Program-made: the position numbers and the translations under genes
Source of the DNA: Pseudomonadota bacterium
GTDB taxonomy: Bacteria; Pseudomonadota; Alphaproteobacteria; Sphingomonadales; Sphingomonadaceae
Assembly (NCBI GenBank): GCA_029779535.1
Contig: JAKPAG010000115.1
Location: 1-49,090 of the forward strand
Reading direction: 5' to 3'
DNA length: 49,090 nucleotides
In this document: piece by piece, positions 33,759 to 44,095 of the stretch
Layout: each line of letters begins with the position of its first letter
Numbering within the stretch: the stretch's first letter is position 1
The notes under the pieces: model-generated
Database searches by the model: none
Told to the model about the DNA's origin: nothing
Seen by the model: the letters and a program-made list of their open reading frames with translations, nothing else

Positions 33759-34535
33759 TTAGCCGACCGATTCGAGCGTTTCGCCGGATTCGTCCGCCGC
33801 CGGCTTCTTGCGCGGGCGGCCGCGCTTGGGCTTGGCTTCGGCGGCCGGTGCTTCGGCTTCGGCGTCATCCCCGCGCGGCGCGCCGATGGCCGGCGGCAGC
33901 AAAGCGGGATCGAGCCCGGCAGAGGCATCGCCTTCACCGCGGTCATCGCCCCGGTCATCGCCCCGGTCAGCACCGCGATCATCGCGGCGCGGGCGGCGAT
34001 CGTCGCGGCGCGGACGCAGCCCGCGGCTGGGCCGGTCGCCCCGCACGAACGGATTTTCAGCCGGTTCATAGGGATTGGGCTGGGCGGGCGCCTCCTCGTC
34101 AGCCGGGGCGGCCTCGTCTTCGGCGCTGCGCGGTTCCTCGCTGCGGCGGGGGCGTTCCTCGCGCTCGCGGCGGCTGTAGGTGGGCTGGTCGAAGCTGGGA
34201 AAATCGTTGTCCACGGCGAAATCGCCGGCATCGTCACCCTGATCCTCGCCACCTTCCCAGCGGTCCTCGCGGCGCATGCGCTGTTCTTCCTGGCGCTGGC
34301 GGCCATCGGCGATCACGCGGAAATAGTGGTCGGCAAACTGGAGGTAATACTCCGCCGTCACGCGGTCACCGTTAAGGTGCGCGTCCTGCGCCAGCTTGCG
34401 ATACTTTTCCAGCAGCTGCGGGGCATTGCCGCGCGCCCGGCTGTCGATCCGGTTAAGCTGCTGACCGCCGCCGCCGCCACTCTGCCGATTACCCCGGCCA
34501 CGCCGCCGATTGTTGCCACGATTGTTGTTATTCAA
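33759..34535 (-). CDS. DUF4167 domain-containing protein
   Basis: 258 residues from a TTG start at 34535, chosen because the conserved block begins NNNNRGNNRRRGRGNRQ there, while upstream codons look non-coding. The DUF4167 domain (about 1-90) includes NAPQLLEKYRKLAQDAHLNGDRVTAEYYLQFADHYFRVI. The rest is low complexity: acidic/Arg-rich repeats (RRDDRRPRRDDRGADRGDDRGDD) and a basic end KRGRPRKKPAA. The family is alphaproteobacteria-specific, of unknown function, probably RNA-linked. It is often next to prmC/prfA, as here. Confidence 0.85.
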   Translation of the reverse strand: MNNNNRGNNRRRGRGNRQSGGGGGQQLNRIDSRARGNAPQLLEKYRKLAQDAHLNGDRVTAEYYLQFADHYFRVIADGRQRQEEQRMRREDRWEGGEDQGDDAGDFAVDNDFPSFDQPTYSRREREERPRRSEEPRSAEDEAAPADEEAPAQPNPYEPAENPFVRGDRPSRGLRPRRDDRRPRRDDRGADRGDDRGDDRGEGDASAGLDPALLPPAIGAPRGDDAEAEAPAAEAKPKRGRPRKKPAADESGETLESVG

Positions 34536-34733
34536 GGGTGAAAGTTCCCTAATCCGGCGGCCGCCCTCGGCTTGTCCCACCTGTCCGGCCGCATGACCCT
34601 GTGCCCTGGCTGCTCCCTGCATGCCGAGGCCCCGACACTTGCGAGCAGCGACGGCAACTTGCCGTTCCGATTGCAAATGTTGGAATTGACCGACGGGACA
34701 CGCATTCGGTCCGGCGCTGGCCTGTCTGTGCGC

Positions 34734-35594
34734 TTAGGCGCTGCCACCAGCCTTGCCAAGCGGAATCTTGAGTTCGAGCACGCGGTCGCGTCCGGCAAGG
34801 TCGCGGTGCAGGCGGACGGCCAGCCCGGCGGCGTCCGCGATGGCCGCCACCGCCGCGCCCTGGGCCGCGCCGATTTCCACCACCGCCGCCCCGCCCGGCG
34901 CCAGCAAGGCGGGCAATTGCGGGATCAGCACGTGGTAATCATCCAGCCCGTCCGCCCCGGCAAACAGCGCGCTGGCCGGTTCGTGATCGCGCACCGACGG
35001 GGCCAGCGACGCGTCCGCTTCGACATAGGGGGGATTGGCCAGCACCAGGTCGAACGGCCCGCCCAGCGCATCGGCCCAGCCGCCCTGGTGCCAATCGGCC
35101 TGGACCATCGCGGCGCGGTGTTCCAGCCCCAGCGCCGCGGCATTGGCCCGCGCAACGTCCAGCGCCGCCGCGCTGGCATCGATCCCCACTCCGCTCGCCT
35201 GCGGCAGGGCGTGCAGCACGGCGAGCAGCAAGGCGCCCGAACCCGTCCCGCAATCAAGCACCCGGCGCGCATCGCCGCGCGCCGCCAGCGCTGCTTCAAC
35301 CAGCACCTCGCTATCCCCGCGCGGGATCAGCACGGCGGGCGAAACGTGCAGCGTCAGGCCGAAGAAATCCTGCGTGCCGGTGATATAGGCGACCGGCTCG
35401 TGCCCCGCGCGGCGCTCGACCAGCGCGGTGAATCCCGCTGGCTCGGGATCGCGCAGGTGCCGCAGCAGCAACTCGGAACGGGTCACGCCAAGCGCGTGGG
35501 CCATCAGCACTTCGGCATCGAGCCGGGCGGTGTCGCTGGTGGCGGACAGACGCTGCGCCGCGGCGCGCAAGGCCTCGGCGATGGTCGGGCTCAC
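34734..35594 (-). CDS. prmC: Release factor glutamine methyltransferase PrmC
   Basis: 286 residues from the GTG at 35594, 4 nt after the prfA stop; a longer start would run into prfA. The N-terminal helical domain has LDAEVLMAHALGVTRSEL and PVAYITGTQDFFGLTLHVSPAVLIPRGDSEVLVE; the methyltransferase part has VLDCGTGSGALLLAVLHALP (SAM site) and the catalytic NPPY (LANPPYVEAD). It methylates the Gln of the GGQ motif of RF1 and RF2, matching its neighbour prfA. A 198-nt gap separates it from the DUF4167 gene. Confidence 0.95.
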   Translation of the reverse strand: MSPTIAEALRAAAQRLSATSDTARLDAEVLMAHALGVTRSELLLRHLRDPEPAGFTALVERRAGHEPVAYITGTQDFFGLTLHVSPAVLIPRGDSEVLVEAALAARGDARRVLDCGTGSGALLLAVLHALPQASGVGIDASAAALDVARANAAALGLEHRAAMVQADWHQGGWADALGGPFDLVLANPPYVEADASLAPSVRDHEPASALFAGADGLDDYHVLIPQLPALLAPGGAAVVEIGAAQGAAVAAIADAAGLAVRLHRDLAGRDRVLELKIPLGKAGGSA

Positions 35595-35598
35595 CGCC

Positions 35599-36663
35599 CT
35601 ATTCCCCCAGGGCGGCCAGCCGCTTGGCCTGGTCCTCGGCAAGCAGCGCGTCGATCAACTCGCCCAGCCCCGGCCCTTCGAGGATTTCGGGCAGGCGGTG
35701 CAGGGTCAGGTTGATGCGGTGGTCGGTGACGCGGCCTTGCGGGAAGTTGTAAGTGCGGATGCGTTCGCTGCGGTCGCCCGAGCCAACCATCGCCCGGCGC
35801 GCGGCGGCTTCCTCGCCCTGGGCGGCTTCGCGCTGGGCCTCGTAGAGCCGGGCGCGCAGCACCTGCATCGCCTTTTCCTTGTTCTTGTGCTGGCTGCGCC
35901 CGTCCTGGCAGGTCACCACGGTGCCGGTTGGCAGGTGGGTTATGCGCACCGCCGAATCGGTGGTGTTGACGTGCTGCCCCCCTGCCCCGCTGGCGCGGTA
36001 GACGTCGATCTTGAGGTCCTTGTCCTCGATCTGCACGTCCACTTCATCGGGTTCGGGCAGGACCGCCACGGTCGCGGCGCTGGTGTGGATGCGCCCGCCG
36101 CTTTCCGTCACCGGCACGCGCTGGACGCGGTGGACGCCGCTTTCGAACTTCAGCTTGGCAAAGACGCCGTTGCCGGTCACTTCGGCGACCACTTCCTTGA
36201 AGCCGCCGATGTCGCTGGCATTGGCGCTGACCACTTCGACGCGCCAGCCCTGTTCGGCGGCGAACCGATCGTACATCCGCAGCAGGTCGGCCGCGAACAA
36301 GGCGGCTTCGTCCCCGCCGGTGCCGGCGCGGATTTCGAGCATGGCCGAGCGGCTGTCGGCGCTGTCGCGCGGCAGCATGGCAATCGCCAGGCGGTGCTCG
36401 GCCTCGGGCAGCGCGTCCTTCAGCCGGGCGAGCTCCTCCTCGGCCAGCTCGCGCATTTCAGGATCGTCCAGCTCCGCGAGGCTCGCCAGTTCGCCGCGCA
36501 TGGCCGCCACTTCCGCCGCGACCTTGGCGACCGGTTCCAGCTCAGCATAGTCGCGGCTCGCGGCGATGAAGTCCTTCCCTTCAAGCGTACCCGAAGCCAG
36601 CCGCGCCTCGATCTCGGCGAAGCGGGCGGCGATCTGGGCAAGGCGGGCGTCGGGGACGCTCAC
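35599..36663 (-). CDS. prfA: Peptide chain release factor 1
   Basis: 354 residues. [18 protein letters not shown] has the GGQ that triggers peptide release, and the stop-codon recognition tripeptide PxT is PVT ([15 protein letters not shown]). [12 protein letters not shown] and the N-terminal helices complete RF1, which reads UAA and UAG. It overlaps hisS by 4 nt and is followed by prmC, which modifies it, so hisS-prfA-prmC form one translation operon. Confidence 0.97.
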   Translation of the reverse strand: MSVPDARLAQIAARFAEIEARLASGTLEGKDFIAASRDYAELEPVAKVAAEVAAMRGELASLAELDDPEMRELAEEELARLKDALPEAEHRLAIAMLPRDSADSRSAMLEIRAGTGGDEAALFAADLLRMYDRFAAEQGWRVEVVSANASDIGGFKEVVAEVTGNGVFAKLKFESGVHRVQRVPVTESGGRIHTSAATVAVLPEPDEVDVQIEDKDLKIDVYRASGAGGQHVNTTDSAVRITHLPTGTVVTCQDGRSQHKNKEKAMQVLRARLYEAQREAAQGEEAAARRAMVGSGDRSERIRTYNFPQGRVTDHRINLTLHRLPEILEGPGLGELIDALLAEDQAKRLAALGE

Positions 36664-37901
36664 GCGCGCAGATGCTCCAGCACGGCTTCAACCCGCACGG
36701 CGTCCTGCGAATAGCCGGGCGAACGCACGTTGCAGGCAATCTGGCCATCGCGCAGCGTGATGCCGACCAGCACCTTGGCATTGACCTTCGACGCCTTGTC
36801 GAAGCGCTTGCGCGGCGATCCGCTGGCGATCATGTCGGCCGAAAGCCCGCCGCCGCGCAGCGCTTTCAGCGCCTTGACCCCGAAAGTGATCGCCGCGTCG
36901 TCCTCGATCGCCAGGATCACGTCGAGCAGATCGGCGCTGGCCGCCCCGGCATCGGCCACCAGCATCGCCAGCCGCTCGATCCCGGCGGCCCAGCCCACGG
37001 CCGGGGTGTGCGCGCCGCCCAGGCTTTCGATCAGCCCGTCATAGCGCCCGCCGCCCAGCACCGTGCCCTGCGCGCCCAGCCGGTCGGTGACGAATTCGAA
37101 CGCGGTGTGGCGGTAATAGTCGAGCCCGCGCACCAGCGACGGGGCGCGGGTCCAGGCCACGCCAGCCGCATCCAGCCCGCTGGTGACCTGCGCAAAGAAC
37201 GCCTGCGCCGCGTCCGAGAGGAAATCGTCGATCTTCGGCGCGTCCGCCACGAACGCCTTGTCGCGCGGGTCCTTGCTGTCGAGGATGCGCAGCGGGTTGC
37301 GTTCCAGCCGGTCCTGCGAATCCTCGCTCAGCTCGCCCTTCACCGCGCGGAAGTATTCGACCAGCGCGGCGCGCCAGGCTTCGCGGCTGTCGGCATCGCC
37401 CAGGGTGTTGAGCATCAGGGTCACGCCATCGGCAATGCCCAGTTCACCCAGCAGCTGATCGGCCATGACCAGCAGTTCGACATCGGCCTGCGGCTCACCC
37501 GCGCCAAGAATTTCCGCGTCGAGCTGGTGGAACTGGCGGTAGCGCCCCTTTTGCGGGCGTTCATAGCGGAACAGCGGCCCGTGGGTCGCAACCTTCAACG
37601 GCGCGAATTGCTGCCAGCCGTTCGACAGGAAGGCGCGGCAGATCCCGGCGGTGAATTCGGGCCGCAGGGTCAGCGAATCGCCGCCGCGATCCTCGAAGCT
37701 GTACATTTCCTTCGAGACGACGTCGGTCGTCTCGCCGATGCTGCGGCTGAACACCTCGGTCTTTTCGAACACGGGCATTTCCACGCGGCGGAAGCGGTAG
37801 AGCTTGCGCACGCGCTCGAACGTTTCGACGACATGGGCGAAGGCCTCGGCATCGGCGCCGAAGATGTCCTGGGTCCCGCGAATGGCCTGTGGTGTGCTCA
37901 T
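36660..37901 (-). CDS. hisS: Histidine-tRNA ligase
   Basis: 413 residues, starting [14 protein letters not shown] at 37901; the frame is open farther upstream but without family similarity. Class II core: [18 protein letters not shown] (motif 2), the histidine-binding [30 protein letters not shown] and [10 protein letters not shown] (motif 3). The C-terminal anticodon domain ends EAVLEHLRA. Divergent from the M61 peptidase, 88 nt apart; overlaps prfA by 4 nt. Confidence 0.97.
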   Translation of the reverse strand: MSTPQAIRGTQDIFGADAEAFAHVVETFERVRKLYRFRRVEMPVFEKTEVFSRSIGETTDVVSKEMYSFEDRGGDSLTLRPEFTAGICRAFLSNGWQQFAPLKVATHGPLFRYERPQKGRYRQFHQLDAEILGAGEPQADVELLVMADQLLGELGIADGVTLMLNTLGDADSREAWRAALVEYFRAVKGELSEDSQDRLERNPLRILDSKDPRDKAFVADAPKIDDFLSDAAQAFFAQVTSGLDAAGVAWTRAPSLVRGLDYYRHTAFEFVTDRLGAQGTVLGGGRYDGLIESLGGAHTPAVGWAAGIERLAMLVADAGAASADLLDVILAIEDDAAITFGVKALKALRGGGLSADMIASGSPRKRFDKASKVNAKVLVGITLRDGQIACNVRSPGYSQDAVRVEAVLEHLRA

Positions 37902-37989
37902 GGCGCTGGCCCCTAGCCGGTTTGCGCTTTGTCGAAAAGCCGCGATGCACGGGATTGCCCGGCGCGCGCCTTGCCGCCATGAACCGGGG

Positions 37990-39942
37990 ATGCACAAGAC
38001 TTTCGGATCGCTCATCGCCGCGCTTGCCCTTGGCTGCGCTCCTGCCGCCCTCGCCAATGGCCTGTCCGCGCCCGTGGCCGTGCCCATCGCGGCCACCGTG
38101 CCGGACGCCGCCGACGTGCCCTATCCGGGCGGAACCATGCAACTGGACGTGGACGCCAGCGATACGGTGCGCGGCACCTACCGCGTGACGCAGGTCATTC
38201 CCGTCGCCCCCGGCACCCGGCAGCTGACCCTGCTGTTTCCCGAATGGCTGCCAGGCAAGCACGCCCCGCGCGGGCCGCTGGCGGAGCTGGTCGACATCAC
38301 CTTTACCGCGGGCGGCCAGACCCTGGCATGGAAGCGTGACCGGGTGGAAATGAACGCGTTCCACGTCACCCTGCCCGAAGGGGCGAAGGACGTGGTCGCC
38401 CGCTTCATCCACACCAGCCCGCTGCAAAGCAGCGAAGGGCGGATTTCCATGACGCAGGAAATGCTCAACCTGCAATTCGACATGATGAGTCTCTATCCGG
38501 CCGGGCACTACGTCCGTCAGATCAAGGTGCGCCCGTCCGTCACCCTGCCGCAGGGCTGGACAGCGGCGACCGCGCTGGACGGCGTGCGGCAGGACGGCAA
38601 CCGCTGGTCGTGGGCAGAAACCAACTACGAAGTGCTGATCGACAGCCCGATCTTTGCCGGCAAGAATTTCCGCAAGTGGGACCTGGGGCAGAACGTCACG
38701 CTTAACGTCGTGGCGGACAAGCCGGAACAGCTGGCGGCCAAGCCCGAACAGATCGAGCTGCACCGCAACCTTGTTACCGAGGCGCGGCTGGCCTTCGGCG
38801 CGAACCATTTCGACCGCTATGAATTCCTGCTGGCGCTGACCGACCGGATGGGCGGGATCGGCCTGGAGCACCATCGGTCGAGCGAGAACCAGCTGGAGCC
38901 GGGCGCGTTCCTCGAATGGGACAAGTACGAATGGGACCGCAACCTGCTGCCCCACGAATATTCGCACAGCTGGTCGGGCAAGTTCCGCCGCCCGGCGCGG
39001 CTGTGGACGCCGGACTATCGCCAGCCGATGCAGGGCGACCTGCTCTGGGCCTATGAAGGGCAGGACCAGTTCTGGGGGCTGGTGCTGGCCGCGCGGTCGG
39101 GCCTGCAGGGCAAGGACATGGTGCTGGGCATGCTGGCCAACTGGGCGGGCAATTTCGCCACCCAGCCGGGCCGCCGCTGGCGCTCGGTCGAGGATACGGG
39201 CCACGATCCGGTATTCGGCGCGCGCAAGGCCAAGCCCTATGCCTCGCTTGCCCGCAGCGAGGACTACTACACCGAAGGCGCGCTGATCTGGCTGGAAGCC
39301 GACCAGATCATTCGCGCAGGGACCGGCGGAAAGAAGTCGATCGACGATTTCGCCAAGGTGTTCTTCGGGATGAACGATGGCGATTGGGGCCAGATCACGT
39401 TCGAGCTGGCCGATGTCGCCCGCGACCTGGGCAAGGTCTATCCCTATGACTGGAAGACCTTCCTTGACACCCGGCTGAACCAGCCGAACCAGCCCGCTCC
39501 GGTGCGCGGGATCGAGCTGGGCGGCTATCGCCTAGCCTGGAAGGAAGAGCCCAACCCCTTCGACAAGGCGCGCATGGCCGATGCCAAGAACCTTTCGCTG
39601 ACCTATTCGCTGGGCCTGACCATCGACAAGGATGCCAGGGTGACCGCGACCCAGTGGGACAGCCCGGCCTTCAACGCCGGGCTGGTGACCGGCACGAAGA
39701 TCCTGGCTATCAACGGCACGGCCTATTCCGCCGACGACATGAAGCAGGCGATCACCGCCGCCAAGACCGGCGCGCCGCTGGACCTGCTGGTGCAGCGCGG
39801 CGACCGCTTCCAGACGGTCAGGCTGGACTACAAGGGCGGGCTGCGCTGGCCCTGGGTTGAGCGCGCCGCGCCCGGCACCGGCCCGGTCGGCCTGGACCTG
39901 CTGCTGCTGCCCAAGCGGGCCCAGGGCGGCAGGGCCAAGTGA
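37990..39942 (+). CDS. M61 family glycyl-aminopeptidase-like metallopeptidase with PDZ domain
   Basis: 650 residues. [22 protein letters not shown] is a signal peptide. An N-terminal beta domain (about 40-220) precedes the catalytic thermolysin-like domain, with zinc motif HEYSH ([16 protein letters not shown]) and the downstream ligand region [14 protein letters not shown]. The C-terminus has a PDZ domain ([36 protein letters not shown]). M61 enzymes release N-terminal Gly/Ala in the periplasm. It overlaps the DUF1345 gene by 4 nt. Confidence 0.93.
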   Translation: MHKTFGSLIAALALGCAPAALANGLSAPVAVPIAATVPDAADVPYPGGTMQLDVDASDTVRGTYRVTQVIPVAPGTRQLTLLFPEWLPGKHAPRGPLAELVDITFTAGGQTLAWKRDRVEMNAFHVTLPEGAKDVVARFIHTSPLQSSEGRISMTQEMLNLQFDMMSLYPAGHYVRQIKVRPSVTLPQGWTAATALDGVRQDGNRWSWAETNYEVLIDSPIFAGKNFRKWDLGQNVTLNVVADKPEQLAAKPEQIELHRNLVTEARLAFGANHFDRYEFLLALTDRMGGIGLEHHRSSENQLEPGAFLEWDKYEWDRNLLPHEYSHSWSGKFRRPARLWTPDYRQPMQGDLLWAYEGQDQFWGLVLAARSGLQGKDMVLGMLANWAGNFATQPGRRWRSVEDTGHDPVFGARKAKPYASLARSEDYYTEGALIWLEADQIIRAGTGGKKSIDDFAKVFFGMNDGDWGQITFELADVARDLGKVYPYDWKTFLDTRLNQPNQPAPVRGIELGGYRLAWKEEPNPFDKARMADAKNLSLTYSLGLTIDKDARVTATQWDSPAFNAGLVTGTKILAINGTAYSADDMKQAITAAKTGAPLDLLVQRGDRFQTVRLDYKGGLRWPWVERAAPGTGPVGLDLLLLPKRAQGGRAK

Positions 39943-40622
39943 CCGCGCGGCGCGGCCCGCTCAGCGCCCTGCGCACCATGCTGGGCCAGCGGATCGCGCC
40001 GCCGCGCTTCCTTCTGTTCATGGCGGCGATGGCGGCCGTGGCGCTGGGCTGGCGGCTGGCCCGCGCCAGCCCGCCAGGCGATGCCCTCGTGCTGGGGTTT
40101 GACTTGGCCGCGCTGGCCTTCATCCTGTCGTTCGCCCCCTTGCTGCGCGATCGCAGCGCGGCGGCGATGCGCCGCCATGCCGCGCAGAACGATGCCAACC
40201 GCCCGACCGTGCTGGTGGTCACCGCCGCCACCGCGCTGGCGATCCTGGCCGCAATCATCGCGGAACTGCCCGCCGCGCACCGCGGCGAGCCGCTGGCGAT
40301 CGTCAAGCTGATCGCCACGCTGGCGCTGTCGTGGGTGTTCACCAACCTGGTGTTCATGCTGCACTATGCGCACATGCACTATTCGCGCGGGGCTGATGGC
40401 CGGGACCTGGGCGGGTTCGACTTTCCCGGCACGCCAGAGCCGGATTACTGGGACTTCCTCTATTTCAGCTTTACCGCCGGGATGAGCTTTGCCGCCAGCG
40501 ACGTCGACGTGACCCGCACCGCCGTGCGCCGCGTGCTGACCGCGCACAGCATCTTGAGTTTCGTGTTCAACATCGGCGTGCTGGCCTTTTCGATCAACGT
40601 GCTGGCCGGCGCGGCGGGTTGA
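39939..40622 (+). CDS. DUF1345 integral membrane protein
   Basis: 227 residues, GTG start overlapping the peptidase stop. About five membrane helices and the conserved WDFLYFSFTAGMSFAASDVDVTRTAVRRVLTAHSILSFVFNIGVLAFSINVL, the DUF1345 signature. Function unknown. Coupling to a periplasmic peptidase suggests an envelope role. Confidence 0.88.
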   Translation: MTARRGPLSALRTMLGQRIAPPRFLLFMAAMAAVALGWRLARASPPGDALVLGFDLAALAFILSFAPLLRDRSAAAMRRHAAQNDANRPTVLVVTAATALAILAAIIAELPAAHRGEPLAIVKLIATLALSWVFTNLVFMLHYAHMHYSRGADGRDLGGFDFPGTPEPDYWDFLYFSFTAGMSFAASDVDVTRTAVRRVLTAHSILSFVFNIGVLAFSINVLAGAAG

Positions 40623-40699
40623 GGATTGGTTGCCGGGTGCGGCCAGGCCAAGCGGATCGCGGATGCGATCAGCGCACCAGACAAGAACTCGCAAAGGCG

Positions 40700-40714
40700 T
40701 GTTGCAGTGCAACA
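40700..40714. promoter_or_regulatory. Palindrome in the ppa upstream region
   Basis: TGTTGCA-G-TGCAACA is a perfect 7-1-7 inverted repeat 26 nt before the ppa ATG, inside a 117-nt intergenic region. Could be an operator overlapping the promoter. TGCA-type palindromes are used by several alphaproteobacterial regulators (PhaR-like, for instance); the regulator is unknown. Confidence 0.4.
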
Positions 40715-40739
40715 TCATCGCCGCTAAGACGATCCCACT

Positions 40740-41288
40740 ATGCGTATCGAAAAGATCCCCGTGGGCGATGATCCGCCCAACAGCCTCAACGTCATCATCG
40801 AAGTGCCGGTCGGCGGCGAACCCGTGAAGTACGAGTTCGACAAGGAATCGGGCGCGCTGTTCGTGGACCGCATCCTGCACACGCCGATGCGCTATCCCGC
40901 CAACTACGGCTTCATCCCGCACACCCTGTCGGACGATGGCGACCCGCTCGACGCGCTGGTGATCGCGCGCTCGCCCTTCGTCCCCGGCTGCGTCATCCGC
41001 GCCCGGCCGATCGGCGTGCTGAACCTGGAAGACGAACACGGCGGCGATGAAAAGCTGATCTGCGTGCCGGTCGATTCGACCTTCCCGTATTATTCGGACG
41101 TGGGCGAACGCAAGGACCTGCCCTCGATCGTGCTGCAGCAGATCGAACACTTCTTCACCCACTACAAGGACCTGGAAGCTGAAAAGTGGGTCCGCATCGG
41201 CAAGTGGGGAGATGCCGACGATGCCAAGCGCATCGTGCTGGAATGCATCGACCGCTACGAAACCGACAAGGCAGCCAAGGCCGGCTGA
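40740..41288 (+). CDS. ppa: Inorganic pyrophosphatase (family I)
   Basis: 182 residues. VKYEFDKESGALFVDRIL, MRYPANYGFIPHTLSDDGDPLDALV (the metal-binding DGDPLD) and HFFTHYKDLEAEKWVRIG are diagnostic. It hydrolyses pyrophosphate, driving biosynthetic reactions. A single-gene unit with a palindrome in front and a strong hairpin after it. Confidence 0.97.
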   Translation: MRIEKIPVGDDPPNSLNVIIEVPVGGEPVKYEFDKESGALFVDRILHTPMRYPANYGFIPHTLSDDGDPLDALVIARSPFVPGCVIRARPIGVLNLEDEHGGDEKLICVPVDSTFPYYSDVGERKDLPSIVLQQIEHFFTHYKDLEAEKWVRIGKWGDADDAKRIVLECIDRYETDKAAKAG

Positions 41289-41295
41289 TCATCCT

Positions 41296-41321
41296 CGGGG
41301 AAGGCCATCCGGCCTTCCCCG
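41296..41321. terminator. Strong hairpin between ppa and pmbA
   Basis: CGGGGAAGGCC-ATCC-GGCCTTCCCCG, a perfect 11-bp stem with a 4-nt loop, lies 8 nt after the ppa stop and between two convergent genes. No long U-tract, but stem strength and place support bidirectional termination. Confidence 0.7.
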
Positions 41322-41330
41322 GGTTCCCCT

Positions 41331-42677
41331 TCAATCCCCTGCCACCGTCATGCCGTCGACCCGGATCGTCGGCACGTTGACGCTGCGATACCATTCCAGG
41401 TCATTCGCCGCGCTGAGCCGGGCGAACATGTCGAGCAGGTTGCCGGCCACGGTGAATTCCGCCACGGGCCCGGCCAGTTGCCCGTCGACGATCCGGTAGC
41501 CCGACGCGCCGCGACTGTAATCGCCGGTCACGCCGTTTACGCCGTGGCCAATCAATTCCATGACATAGACGCCGTCCTTGATGTCCGACATCAATTCGGC
41601 CGGGGTCACGCTGCCGGCGGACAGGTGCAGGTTGGTCGTGCCCACGCCCGGCGCGCCGCCGTGGCCGCGCACTGCATGGCCGGTTGGCGCCAGGCCCAGC
41701 TGCCGGGCCGAGGCGCTGTCCACCAGCCAGCCGCCCAGCTTGCCATCGGCCACCAGCACGGTGCGCGCGGTGGGCAGCCCCTCGCCATCGAACGCGCGCG
41801 AGGACAGCCCGCGTGGACGCAGCGGATCATCGACGATCTCGATCCCCGGCGCGAACAGCTGCGCACCTTCCTTGCCCAGCAGGAAGCTGGCCCGGCGCGC
41901 GATCGAACTGCCCGACATCGCTCCGGTCAGGTGCCCGACCAGCGAACCGCCGACGCGCGGATCGAACACCACCGGCAGCGGCCCGCTCTTGAGCTTGCCG
42001 GGGTTGAGCCGCCGGACGGTGCGCTCGCCCGCCTCGCGGCCGATCTCGGCCGGGTCGGGCAGGTCCGCCAGGTGCCGGGCGCTGCGCCAGGCATAGTCGC
42101 GCTGCATGGCCGAACCTTCGCCCGCAACCACCGTGGCCGACAGGCCGTGCATTGCGCCTTCATAGGCCCCGGCGAACCCGTGGCTGGTGACCAGGGCAAA
42201 GACCCGCCGCGCCACGCTGGCATGACCGCCTTCGCTGTTGGTCACCCCGCCCACGGCGCGGGCCGCATCCTCCGCCGCCAGCGCGCGTTCGCGCAGGTCC
42301 TGCGGCGACAGCGCGGTGGCATCGGCAATGTCGAGATCAACGAACGGCCCGCGCGCCAGCCGGTCCTGCGGGGCAAGCCCGGCATACTGGTCTTCGGGGG
42401 TGGCGCGGGCCATGGCCACCGCACGCTCGGCCAGTTCGGTCAGCGCCGCATCCGACAGGTCGCTCGACCCGATCGAGGCCGAGCAGCGACCGACGAACAC
42501 CCTGAGGTCGAGATGCTCGCTTTCAGAGCGTTCGATGTCTTCCAGTTCGCCCAGCCGGACCGACACCCCTTCGGACGATCCGCCGGCATAGACCGCATCG
42601 GCGGCATCGGCGCCGACGCGGCGGGCAAGGTCGATCAGCGCCGCGGCGCGATCCTGGGCCTGTTGGGGCGTAAGCAT
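41331..42677 (-). CDS. pmbA: TldD/PmbA family metalloprotease (TldE-like)
   Basis: 448 residues. The N-terminal SEGVSVRLGELEDIERSESEHLDLRVFVGRCSAS and the C-terminal NLHLSAGSVTPAELMSDIKDGVYVMELIGHGVNGVTGDYSRGASGYRI are PmbA/TldE features; the HExxxH zinc motif of TldD is absent, as expected for the TldE partner. With TldD it processes peptides such as microcin B17 and breaks down CcdA in E. coli. No tldD is nearby. Confidence 0.93.
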   Translation of the reverse strand: MLTPQQAQDRAAALIDLARRVGADAADAVYAGGSSEGVSVRLGELEDIERSESEHLDLRVFVGRCSASIGSSDLSDAALTELAERAVAMARATPEDQYAGLAPQDRLARGPFVDLDIADATALSPQDLRERALAAEDAARAVGGVTNSEGGHASVARRVFALVTSHGFAGAYEGAMHGLSATVVAGEGSAMQRDYAWRSARHLADLPDPAEIGREAGERTVRRLNPGKLKSGPLPVVFDPRVGGSLVGHLTGAMSGSSIARRASFLLGKEGAQLFAPGIEIVDDPLRPRGLSSRAFDGEGLPTARTVLVADGKLGGWLVDSASARQLGLAPTGHAVRGHGGAPGVGTTNLHLSAGSVTPAELMSDIKDGVYVMELIGHGVNGVTGDYSRGASGYRIVDGQLAGPVAEFTVAGNLLDMFARLSAANDLEWYRSVNVPTIRVDGMTVAGD

Positions 42678-42739
42678 GGGATGAAGGCGACTCCGTAAGC
42701 GAGAGCCGCCGATCTAGGGATCAGCCCGGCGTTGTGCAA

Positions 42740-43123
42740 TCAGCCGATCGCCAGCGCCAGCAGCTTGAACAGCGCGGTGACCACGAAGGGCAGGCCCACG
42801 GCCATCGCCCACAGCCAGCGCTGGTCGCGGCGGTAGAAGCTGGCGAATTCGGGATCGGCCGCCTGCGCGTCCGACAGGCGCGCCCAGCGCCGTTCGAACC
42901 GGCGGCAGGCCGGGATGATCGCGGCGACCAGCATGACCAGCGCGAAATAGGGCAGGATCGACCCGCCCTGCCCGTGCAGCGCGCCCATCGTCACGAAGAT
43001 CTGCAAGCCGGTATAGACCAGCAGGGCATAGGCGATATTGTCGCTCATCCGCTTGCGCCAGTCGATCGGCTTGGCATTGGCCCGATTGTTGACGGCGGCG
43101 TTCCACACCTTGACCATCGGCAT
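42740..43123 (-). CDS. Hypothetical integral membrane protein, 127 aa
   Basis: Three predicted membrane helices (about 31-50, 57-76, 103-125) with a polar loop between the second and third (RRFERRWARLSDAQAADPEFASFYRRD). A short soluble N-terminus MPMVKVWNAAVNNRANAKPIDWRKRMSD precedes. No family is recognised. GGGAATGCCG before the ATG is a modest Shine-Dalgarno. It is divergent from lptB, with 155 nt of non-coding DNA between. Confidence 0.75.
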   Translation of the reverse strand: MPMVKVWNAAVNNRANAKPIDWRKRMSDNIAYALLVYTGLQIFVTMGALHGQGGSILPYFALVMLVAAIIPACRRFERRWARLSDAQAADPEFASFYRRDQRWLWAMAVGLPFVVTALFKLLALAIG

Positions 43124-43278
43124 TCCCCTCTCGTTCCCCGAAGGCGGAGTAAATCACCGAAGGCGGCGCCTTGCAAGACTCGTTTACCATTGCCGTGCAT
43201 TGCGGTTTACCGCCGGTCATGCACGAATCTTGCCAATTGACGCCGCAGGTGCTTGCCGACCGGCCGGGGGGCGCATAA

Positions 43279-44070
<792 letters not shown>

Positions 44071-44095
44071 TCGGGGCGGGTCGCGGAACGAATCA

